A stretch of DNA of 64,000 nucleotides, taken from Alopecurus myosuroides (Eukaryota > Streptophyta > Magnoliopsida > Poales > Poaceae). Below the pieces are notes generated by a model. It was not told where the DNA came from and made no database searches. It worked only from the letters and a program-made list of their open reading frames with translations. The position numbers and the translations under genes were made by a program. The stretch spans positions 397,714,541 through 397,778,540 of the forward strand of contig CM054057.1 of NCBI GenBank assembly GCA_028641055.1. Direction: 5' to 3'. Within the stretch, counting starts at the first letter, position 1. Every line of letters begins with the position of its first letter. Shown piece after piece: positions 23,461 to 32,967 of this stretch.

Positions 23461-24156
23461 CTATGCTTCACGTATTCTGTCCATCAAAGTTGGTTGTAGC
23501 ACCAATGTGGCTATGCAATCTTTGGGTACTACTTCCAGTCTAAGATCCTTGAATGCCTTGCACAAATCCTCAGGTAATTCTTCTGCCGTGAGGCCATTCA
23601 CATAAACCTTGCGACTCAGAGCATCAGCCACTACATTAGCCTTACCAGGATGATATTGCCAACTCAGGTCATAATCCTTAATAATTTCTAACCATATTCT
23701 TTGTATCATGTTCAAATCCTTCTGTGTGAATATGTATTTCAAACTCTTGTGGTCTCTGAAGACTTCACACCATTTCCCCATCAAATAATGTCTCCGGGTC
23801 TTCAAGGCATGGACCACTGAAGGTAACTCTAGATCATGTGTGGGATAGTTGACTTCATGTTTCTTGAGTTTCCTTGAGGCATATGATGCCACTTTTCCTC
23901 CTTGCATAAGAACACTTCCAAGTCCTTGGCGCGAGGCGTCACAATACACTTGGAATTCTTTCTCTAAATCAGGTAAGCATAGGACTGGGGCTGACACCAA
24001 TCGTTTCTTCAACTCTTGAAAACTGGTTTCACATGCATTAGTCCACTCAAACTTCTTTTCCTTCTTCAACAACTCAGTCATGGGCTTGGCAATTTTGGAG
24101 AAATTCTCAATGAACCTTCGGTAATAACCTGACAAACCTAGGAAAATCCCCAACAT
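23461..24156 (-). pseudogene. G2 RNase H domain and RT thumb/connection
   Basis: Frame on the - strand with [20 protein letters not shown], then RNase H with [28 protein letters not shown] and the connecting [13 protein letters not shown]. This is the normal order of gypsy pol. It is separated from RT upstream and integrase downstream by frame breaks, so no polyprotein can be made from this copy. Confidence 0.87.
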
Positions 24157-24211
24157 TCTTGGGTGGTTCCCATTCCATTACTACTGCTACTTTGTAAAGA
24201 TCAACAGCAAT

Positions 24212-24994
24212 TCATTCCTTTGACATGATGTGTCCAAGAAATCCCACTTCACTTAGCCAGAACTCACACTTACTAAACTTAGCATAAAGTTTGTACTCTC
24301 GAAGCTTCTCCAAAATCAAACGAAGGTGATACTCATGTTCTTTGGTGCTCTTGGAATAGATCAGAATGTCGTTAATGAAGACTATGACAAACTTGTCCAG
24401 AAATTCCATGAATACTTTGTTCATCATATTCATGAAGTATGAAGGTGCATTGGTTAGTCCAAATTGCATCACCGTATACTCATATGAACCATATCTAGTG
24501 ATGAAGGTTGTCTTAGGTATATGATGCTCCCTAATCTTCAATTGGAAATATCCAGACCGAAGATCAATCTTGGAAAACACGCATGCTCCTTCTAATTGAT
24601 AAAACAGGTCATTGATCCTAGGAAAAGGATACTTGTTCTTGATAGTCACTTCATTTAGAGAACGATAGTCCATAACTAACTTCTGACTCCTGTCTTTCTT
24701 CTCCACAAACAGAACTGGTGCTCCCCATGGTGATGAACTTTCACGAATAAAACATTTCCCGAGTTGTTCCTCTAATTGCTTCTTAAGTTCCTTTAATTAA
24801 TCAGTAGACATGCGGTAAGGTATTTTTGCTATGGGGCCAGTGCCCGGTAATAGATCAATGAGAAACTCCACATCTCTATCAGGTGGCATTCCTGGTAATT
24901 CCTCGGGGAAAACATCGGAGTATTTCGTCACTATGGATACTTGATCTAGGATAACCCCTTTAAGAGAATTGAGCCTAATCCCTTTTATTTCCAT
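24212..24994 (-). pseudogene. G2 reverse transcriptase, catalytic Asp mutated
   Basis: Two - strand frames (24797-24994 and 24212-24706) cover the gypsy RT. Recognised motifs are [51 protein letters not shown] and the active-site strand [14 protein letters not shown]. The usual FIDD/YVDD box reads FIND here, replacing a metal-binding Asp with Asn, and the frame is broken between the two parts near 24796. The enzyme would be inactive. Confidence 0.88.
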
Positions 24995-25048
24995 GTTGGA
25001 TTTGAATCTAACCCTTTTTCCTTCTGGGGTGCTGAGTGTAACGGTTCT

Positions 25049-25402
25049 TTATGCACAGTCTATGGCTCCTCCAAAAGTGGTCATCCAATCCTTCCCCAAA
25101 ATAACATCTAGTCCTTGAGATTCCAGAATTACGAGATGGGCTAGAAATTTATATTTCCCAATTTCTAAGTTAAGTTGTCTGCATCCAGCATTGAAGAGCA
25201 TTTCTCCACTTGGGGAGCTTAATCTAATGGTTTTCTCTATGGTTTCAGTGGGTAACCCATTTTTATTGACAAATGCTCTGGATATGAATGAATGAGATGC
25301 TCCAATATCAAATAAAACCAATGCTGTAAAAGAGTTGAGTAGAAACATACCAATCACAGAATCAGGTTCATCCATCACTTCTTCCACATTGACATGGTTC
25401 AC
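25049..25402 (-). pseudogene. G2 aspartic protease domain
   Basis: A retropepsin-like segment: LVLFDIGASHSFISRAFV (the expected D-S/T-G is D-I-G here), then LVILESQGLDVILGKDWM, the flap/GMDWL-like strand. It lies between gag and RT, as in all gypsy elements. The DIG triad and the surrounding frame breaks indicate decay. Confidence 0.8.
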
Positions 25403-25429
25403 ATGTCCCTTCTGAAAGGGGTGGGGTTT

Positions 25430-26401
25430 AGTAGAGTCATCAACTTTCTTCTCTGTGCAATCAGTTGCATAGTGTCCCTGCTTTCTCCACTTGAAGCATG
25501 TTACCTGGGACAGATCCCTCTTCCCTTCAGAGTTATGGCGATGCTATCCGTTGCCATGGTTATGACCATTGTGATTGTTTTCTTTGAATCCTGCATTGTT
25601 ACCCTTGTATCCACCATTGTGGTTGTGTCCATGGTGCTTGTGGACATGACCATTGTTGGGGTGGTTCCAAGATTTGTGGCCACTACCTTCAGAGAAATGG
25701 TGCTTCTTGTGTGAGACTCAGAGTGAGTCTTACTAACACCAAACTTCCTCTTCATGTTCTCTTCCTTCCTCACATTGTTATCTAGAGTGATGGCTTGGTC
25801 TAGCAGGGCTTGATAATTTGAAGCATAAGCTACAGATAGAGGTATCTTCAAATCTCCCTTGAGTCCACTAAGGAATTTATCCTTCCTCTTAGCATCAGTA
25901 TCAATATCCTCTGGTGCATACTGGACAATGTATAGAAGTCATCCATGTACTCCTTCAGAGTCCTGCCTCCCTGCTTTAGACTGCGGAACTCATCTCTCTT
26001 CAGATTCATTATTCCAGAGGAAATATGAGCATTGCGGAATCCTTCCTTGAAGGCCTCCCAAGTCATTCCCTCCAGAGGATGAGTCACTTGATAAGTCTCC
26101 CACCACATTGCCGCGAGTCCTTCTAGTAGGTCAGCAGTGAACCTCACCTTCTCAGCATCAGTGCATTCACAAGTCACCAAGTCCTTATTAACTGAGCAGA
26201 GCCAATGATCTGCCACTATTGGTTCTAAGGCAAAGGTAAAACTCGATAGGTTTAAGCCTTAGAAACCTAGCCAGTCTATCCACTTGGGGTGGGGGTGGTG
26301 GTGGAGGGGTGGAAGATTGTTGTTGTTATTGTTTTCTGCCAGAATCTGAGTCATCATTTTCATAAGTTGAGTCTGGGCTGCCATCATCTGCTGCTTTGCA
26401 T

Positions 26402-26435
<34 letters not shown>

Positions 26436-26459
26436 CTCGGGGTCGTGACAAGGAGGCAT
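25430..26459 (-). pseudogene. gag: G2 gag, frameshifted, zinc knuckle damaged
   Basis: The start matches G1 (MPPCHDP at 26459) and is followed by a poly-Asn run from a TTG/CAA repeat (26400-26435). Core: VNKDLVTCECTDAEKVRFTA and LKQGGRTLKEYMDDFY. The frame breaks near 26230 and 25850. The zinc knuckle near 25457-25500 reads C-F-K-W instead of C-F-K-C, losing one metal ligand. Compared with the intact G1 gag this is a decayed copy of the same protein. Confidence 0.87.
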
Positions 26460-26703
26460 ATGTGGTGGTTTTTCAGCATAGGTGAGTAAAAGATGGACAT
26501 ATCTATATGAAGAAAAGACTTCTACCCATGCACAAGCAACAAAACAACAGCAAAAACAACTTAAGAAGAAATATAGCATTGATAAAAAAACAGAAAGACT
26601 TAGGTTTTGCAACTCAAAGCATCCTCGTATTGACATACCACAAACTGATAGGTCGATACAAACTAAGATCAAAAACAGAAAATAACCACATGGTGGTCAA
26701 CTA

Positions 26704-27525
26704 CTATGTGTAATCTTCAGCCATGATGTCTTCTTCCTGTTCGACTTCTTCAATCGTGATTCCTTCCCCGGCGAGGATTGCCTTGAGTTCCTCCACTTCC
26801 TTCAGTAGGGCGCCATTCTTCTCATGCAAAACTCTCTTCTCACCATGTAGCTTTCCTATCAACTCATAATCAGCCTGTAAGTACACATTGTTGTCTTCTA
26901 GCTTCGACTTCAAATCTCTAATCACTTGGTTCTTCGCCTTGATTCTCTTTTCTTGAGTTAGCAGCTTCTTGTCTTGAGTCTTGAGCTTCTCATCTTGAAT
27001 GTTGGCCACCTCTTCCGTAGTATTTACCTTCTCTTTTGTCTCATTGAGTTGGTTGAGTAGCTCGTCATTCTTTAGCAGCTCATTATACTTGTCTTCCTTG
27101 AGGTCCTTAACATGAATCTCTAAGTTCTAAAGATACTGGCGTAAGGGGGTAGATTTGGTCTCCGGGGCTAAGATATAGGGTTATCCATCTTCATTACGTC
27201 TTCCTAGAGTATAAGAGTAGTGATTCTTCAACTCCCGATAATGCTTCCCACAGAGATGCCCTATCAGCTCCTTCATAACGAGGGTGAGGCCTCTCTCCAT
27301 GGAGTCGTTGATCACCTTGATCATGATGTCTTCCGTCGTGGGCTCAGTTTGACGTCCAGGTTGAAGAATCCTGACTCCCCCGCAAACTTCCTTGATAAAC
27401 TGGTTCAGATGTTTTCCTCTGATGGTGGGTGTGGGCAGCGCCAGTAGTGTGATTATCTCAAGAACATAGCCTCCAAAGCGAGTGTTCGTGAAGTCTTCGG
27501 CGGTGTCGAAGTTGAAGCTCTCCAT
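26704..27525 (-). pseudogene. G2 accessory ORF upstream of gag (two parts, coiled coil)
   Basis: Two - strand frames: 27525-27181 (114 codons, MESFNFDTAEDFTNTRFGGY at the start) and 27009-26704 (101 codons). The second is a Lys/Glu/Leu coiled coil (LKTQDKKLLTQEKRIKAKN, LLKEVEELKAILAGEGI) with an acidic end. Between them the frame is broken near 27130-27180. Position and N-terminus match the accessory ORF of G1. Function unknown; a structural or RNA-binding helper is possible but unproven. Confidence 0.6.
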
Positions 27526-29035
27526 CTTAACTCATAAGAGTGAAAATAATATAAGTTTTAATACATAAGGTAAATAATTACTAGGATTTCATAAATACTT
27601 AGTAAATACCAAACTTTCTCTAGGGTGATCAAAGGGTTATTAGCAACTTGTTGTAAATTGGATATTCACTATAGTGTGAAGGACAATGCACCTGGAAGCC
27701 AATCAGGTCGTGTCCGTGGACACGCTCACTATGTGTAACATCCCAAGTATGAAAAACATCCATTAGAATGTTTGCTCTATGTTATTTTATGTTTTGCATC
27801 ATGGCATCTTAAGTTTTGCATTTGTTTTCCAACTGTTTTCCTCTGTTTTCATTTGTTTTCCTTTGTTTTCTATTTGAATTTCAAACCAAATTTTAAATAT
27901 TTGTTTCATACTTGTGCTGTTACAATTTCCAAATGAGTATTCAAATCAAAGCAATTAGTTGTTTCCATTAAAGTTGTAATTTCAAACTATTGATTTGGTT
28001 CTATAGATAATTCATTTAATACCAAAACATTTTCAAATTCAATTAATTTTCCAAACAGCAACCCTTTTGAAATTTATGAAAATTACAAAACAAATCAATC
28101 ATTTGTTTCAAATAAACTTGAATTTAAAAACTTTTAAATTGCTTAAGTTCAATTATTCAATTAATATTAAATTCACTCAAATTCAAATAAAAATACAAAC
28201 AGCAACATAATTAAAGTTTTTGAAAACAAAAGTTTGCAAATTGTTGTTGTTGTTATAAATAACTTATACAAATTTTTCTACTAAATTTTCTAACCCTAAA
28301 ACTCATTCATTTCTTTCCTTGTTCAAATCTGCAAAAAAAAAAAGAGAAAGAAAGAAAAATAAAAACCAAAGCAGGGGGGAAAGGGCAGGCCAGCCTTTTG
28401 GGCCAGCCCACCAGTCCCCACGGCCTGCTACCCCCCCCCCACTCCTTCTCCTACATGTACGGCAGCAATCTGCCGGTGTCCACGTCAATGCAGAGAGCAG
28501 CAGACGGCCGTGAGCTCCTCCCCCTCCCCTTAAAACCCGAGCTCCTCCCTAGCCCTAGACCTTCTCCCTCCTCTCTCCCTCGCCTGCCGCCGCCGAGTTC
28601 TTTCTTTTTCCCTCTCTCTGCATCTGCTCCACCTCTCTGTATCTGAACCCAAACACCACCGAACCACCACCTCTTCCCCTCCGGCGATCACCGCCGCCTC
28701 GATGCCCCACCGGCCAGGTTAGGGCCGGGAATGGATACCCCCTCGCCAACCTCTTCCTCCTCGGCATCTCAACAGGGGCTGGGAGCCCCTGTAGCGCCGC
28801 CGCCGTCCTCATCTCGCCGCCGGCCACCTGCTGCACCGAGCATCTGCTACTTCTTCAGAGAGGTGAGCTCCGTCCTCGATCCCCTCCTCCCTCTCGCTGC
28901 ACGCACGGTGCCTGCACCACCCCCGGTACAGCACCCTAGCACCCGCCCGCGAAGCGCAGCAGCAGCCGCAGCACTCGCCGCCGGTGCCCTTCCGTTCGCC
29001 CTGACGAAGTTCAGACAACTGAACTTTTACGTTCA

Positions 29036-29059
29036 GGTTCAGTTAACGCTAACTGAACC
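29036..29059 (+). other. Perfect GGTTCAGTTA hairpin in the R3 5' LTR
   Basis: GGTTCAGTTA, loop ACGC, TAACTGAACC: a perfect 10-bp stem 40 bp ahead of the tRNA-like module. Confidence 0.55.
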
Positions 29060-29099
29060 ACAAAAGCCCTCGCTCCCCTTATCTATCAACGAACAGAGC

Positions 29100-29183
29100 A
29101 GTACCGCAGTGGCAACAGCTCGCTGCGCGCGCCCACGAGGGCGTGGGATCGAATCCCACCCCCGCGGGATTAACCCCTCTTTT
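29100..29183 (+). other. tRNA-like Pol III module in the R3 5' LTR
   Basis: Box A-like ACCGCAGTGGCAA (29103-29115), and a T-arm with perfect 5-bp stem and 7-nt loop (GTGGG ATCGAAT CCCAC) containing box B GGGATCGAATCCC (29145-29157). TTTT follows at 29180. Confidence 0.52.
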
Positions 29184-29339
29184 CCATTTTATTTTTCAGA
29201 ACCAGAACAATTCTCTATTCGCACACAAGTCCCTGCTAGTATTTTTCTTAGTCCCTGTAAATACTTTCTAAGTCCCTGGCTGCTATTTAAAATGGCAGAT
29301 TACACCCTAATCTTGGAAATTGCATAAATAATTCATTAC

Positions 29340-30110
29340 AACTCCAAATTCAACATTTTAAATATGTTTTCCATTCCAAATTAAATTCTCTACCTAAATA
29401 TAAAATTTGTTTACTGTTTTGAATATTTTAAATTGGTGCAATATTTGAATCCTTGTTTAATTCATTTAATTTTGCAAAATTCATAACTTGGGCATAAAAA
29501 TTCCAAATTCAACAAACTAAATATGTTTTCCATTCCATTTTTCATGAACTTTGCAAATATCAACTTTGTGTTCTATTTTAAATAAATTAAATTGCTGAAA
29601 ACAACTGTTTCTTAATTAATGCATTTAAAATTGTCAAATTAATAACTTGCTCCTTTTAAATCCATTTTCAACAAATAAAATATGTTTTCCATGCTAAATT
29701 AAACCACCTTTCCAAATATAAACTTTGTTTCATGTTTTGAATAATTAAAATTGGTTAAATAATTTAAACCTTGTTTAAGTCATTTAAAATTGCTAAATTC
29801 ATAACTTGATCAAACTAAATTATTTTTGAACTTATAAAATATGTTTTCAAACCATAAAAGTATAAACTTTTCAAATATGAACTTCATTTAATGTTTTGAC
29901 CAAATAAAAATTCAAATAAATTCATACTTGAATTAAATTCAATTAAATCTTGTTTAAACTTGTTTAATTCATAAGTAATTCAACTTAATTCCTTTTTCAA
30001 TAATTGAAACATGTTTTCCACCTAAATTTTTGTGTTCTTTTCAAATATGAACTTTGTTATCTATTTTGAACAATTTAAATTGGTGAAAACAACAAATGCT
30101 TATGTAACTT
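29340..30110 (+). repeat. Array of degenerate ~160-bp units in the R3 5' LTR
   Basis: The landmark TATGTTTTCCA (or close variants) recurs at 29362, 29522, 29681, 29840 and 30010, that is at steps of 160, 159, 159 and 170 bp. A second landmark, CAAATATNAACTTTGTT, follows each at a constant distance. R1 shows the same steps (13540, 13699, 13858, 14029). Confidence 0.65.
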
Positions 30111-30460
30111 CTTTAAGAAGCAAATTTTCATAACTTAATAAATGAAATTCCAAACTTGGTAAACTTCATTTCAAATTGTTTCTATTGTTGTTTTCTTTTT
30201 GTTTTCCTCATCCATGCATCATGCTAATTCACTTTCACATGATGGTTAGTTGTAGATCATTTAATCCAACCATAATTCATGGGCTTCCCATATGCAATCC
30301 AAATTGCATGTGGGTCCATTTAATTATGTTATGTTACCATGTCAACTAGCTTATTCTGATGCATCAATTAAATTGACATGCATCATCCCATGTCTGTGCA
30401 TTATGCCATGTTATTGATTGTTTGTCTCTCTGCGTTGTTTGTTTGCTTCTTCTCGAATAG

Positions 30461-31827
30461 ACGACGACGTTGAGACAGACGAGACTTACGACACCCCTTC
30501 TGAGGATCTAGCTCAGTACCAGGCTGCTGAGCTTGCAGGCAAGTATTCACTCACATGAACCATTGTGTTCCTTTCCACATTGGATACCGATACTTTCCGT
30601 TGTCTATTCTGCTAGCCCTATGAATCGTTGCTTGTGTTCCGATCCTATCACATGTTATCCTTTGACCCTGATATAGCCTTACCTCCACACCTATAACCCC
30701 GTTGCTTGTTGCCGTGTCTTACTAGCATGCTTAGGGTTGTTTTTGCTCGAGTCTGTTGTCCGTTACTTTCTGTTACCATATTATTATGTTCTGGGGCTCG
30801 ATGTTTAAACAATCAACCTGTTAATGTTTGAGGTAATAATAATTTGATGATAAGGCACCGGCAGGAGGCCCGGCGTGGTTTCGAGGCCTGCTAGTGTCGA
30901 CCCTAATTAGGAAAAGGGTCTTGTCTACTGATCCATGATGAGCGCACTATCCGCATGTGGGAAGCGTGTATGGGCGCACCCCTCAATTTGATTCGATTCG
31001 CATCTCGTCCAAATCGACACACTTAGTTCGGGCTTTCCATTTGATGCATGCATGTGCAGGTGCGAACCCTTGGCGCCAGGGTGGAACTTTTGTAGTCGGC
31101 ATTTAGGGCGGTGTGGTCTTAGAGTGCTATGAGGGTCCCCCTTTTCTTCGTGGGGGCTCGATTAGCCGCGCACGCACAGCATGTGGTTCTTTTGGCTTGA
31201 TGCGAAGAAGAGTTGAGTTGTGTTGAGTGCCCCGCTTGGTGGAAGGGCCATTCCATCTGGCGGGTTATTCTTACGTGTACGGCCAAATTGTTGCACCCCT
31301 GCAGGGTTAAATCTTCTCGAGAAGCCGTGTTTTCCGCGGTTATGGTTGACTTGGTGAAAGTACTGGCTAACAAGTACTCAGAACAACTTAAACCTAACTA
31401 ATGATAACTTGACTAGTAATAGTCTTATTGACACAATAACTTGAACCACCACTAATCCAACTGTGTGAGTTATCCTCGGATTGCTTCTTTGGATAAGGGA
31501 CGAGATCCAAGATGGGTTTGTTTGTGGTTAGTTGGTAGGTTGGTTCTGATACGCTATCTTATCTCCTTTCTGTTAGCCGTAAGTTGTAGCATGTTTCTGT
31601 AGTTGGTTAGTGCAGCCCGCTGCCGCATCTTTTGTATCACCCTTTCTTCCGTTGAACCCAAAGCATCTGTGCTTGGTGTTGACGGGTACACTTTGGTGAA
31701 TTGTGAGTCTTGCTTGCCAGTACTTGTCTGTACTGACCCCTTTGGGGCTGTGGTTTCCGCAGACTACGTTTCCGAGGTTTCACTTGGTGGCTACTACGTG
31801 GAGTATGACGAGGCTGCTGACGAGTAG
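30461..31827 (+). other. Exons 2 and 3 of the LTR-resident ORF, R3 5' LTR copy
   Basis: Exon 2 at 30461-30538 (TCTCGAATAG acceptor, GCAG|GCAAGT donor) and exon 3 at 31763-31827 (TTTCCGCAG acceptor, TAG stop). They are phase-compatible and open: DDVETDETYDTPSEDLAQYQ, then YVSEVSLGGYYVEYDEAADE. The likely exon 1 donor is CAGAGAG|GTGAGC (28861); an ATG-initiated frame at 28731 enters it in the wrong phase, so the start is unresolved. Confidence 0.5.
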
Positions 31828-32799
31828 ATAGCGGACCCGGGCAGGATCCGAGACTTCGTGGATGCGCTCCGTCTTTTCGTTTCCGGCCTCTTAGGCCTAT
31901 TTGGATCTTGTCTGTACTCAGACACTTTGGATGCTTCCGCTGTGTTGTAATGATGAATTGTTGGGACATGTGTTCTCTGAATGATTGTATTTGCTATCTC
32001 TGCTCTAGTGAGAGCTATTTGCAACTTATTTCTATTTATTTGTGTCTTAGAGATCTGTTGTGATATCACTTGTTCAAATGCCATTGACGTACCCTGTGTG
32101 TATGTTTTGAAGTACGTCAATGGAAGTAGTCGGATTTCTATGGGGTGGTTTGCGCAGACGATGAATAGTAGAGAATGGTTGTCACACGTTTACGTGTTGG
32201 CCTACTCATATTGAGATGCGGGTGCCGGTATGCCCCGTAAGCCATTGATCTACTGTTTAGCGGACTGTGAGTATCCCTGTAACATCCCAAGTATGAAAAA
32301 TAGCCATTAGAATGTTTGCTCTCTGTTATTTTATGTTTTGCATCATGGCATCATGTTGATTGCAATTGTTTTGCTTGTTTTCCTTTTGTTTTCCTCTGTT
32401 TTCATTTGTTTTCCAACTGTTTTCCTTTGTTTTCCTTTGTTTTCTATTTGAATTTCAAACCAAAATTCAAACCTTTTGTTTCATCCTTGTGATGTTACGG
32501 GCGGGAATGGAACCCCCCGGCCGCGGGCTCCCTCCTCCACCCCATGGCAGCGGCCGGGAGGCACCACAGCTCCGCCGCCGTCCAAGGTTGCCACCGGCCA
32601 ACCTCCCTGTCCTCCCCGATCTGCTCCGCCTCCTTCCTGTCGAGCGCTCGAGGTGATCCTCTTCTCCCCCTCGCCTCTCTCCCTCATCTCCCCTACTCCT
32701 CTTGGCAGCCCACGCACCAGCGCCCCACAGCACAGCGGCCGCGGCGCCCCTCCGGCGAGCCCCAGCGAGCAGGTCGCTGCCTTGCCTCTGTTCCGTCGA

Positions 32800-32818
32800 G
32801 GTTCAGTAGAACTGAACC
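32800..32818 (+). other. GGTTCAGT hairpin in the R4 5' LTR
   Basis: GGTTCAGT, loop AGA, ACTGAACC: perfect 8-bp stem; repeated at 38740-38758 in the 3' LTR. Confidence 0.52.
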
Positions 32819-32894
32819 GTAAAGTTCAGTTATTCCGCGCACCTCCACCTTATCCCCCCCCCCCCCACGACCACTTCCTGTCAAGCAACCGAAC

Positions 32895-32967
32895 TCTACC
32901 GCAGTGGCAGTGGCCCTTGTGCGCGCACTGGGAGGTGCTCGGTTCGAATCCCCTAACCCCCACCTTT
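32895..32967 (+). other. tRNA-like Pol III module in the R4 5' LTR
   Basis: Box A-like CCGCAGTGGCAG (32899-32910), a perfect box B GGTTCGAATCC (32941-32951), and TTTT at 32964. This box B matches the Pol III consensus GGTTCGANNCC exactly. Confidence 0.55.

Larger units (their letters stand above)
27734..32277 (+). repeat. R3 5' LTR, main part
   Basis: From TGTAACATCCC to GAGTATCCC; its last 20 bp are at 42280-42299, beyond R4. It matches the 3' LTR at 43128-47623 closely throughout, including GC-rich block, tRNA-like module, array and exons. Total LTR length is about 4.56 kb. A TATA-like TTAAAACCC near 28530 is the best core-promoter candidate. Confidence 0.92.

Noticed and set aside
26395..26440. 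CRISPR-like or regulatory repeat (TTG)n
   Set aside because: It is the codon run for poly-Asn at the start of gag; G1 has the same tract. CRISPR arrays are not expected in plant nuclear DNA and none is seen.
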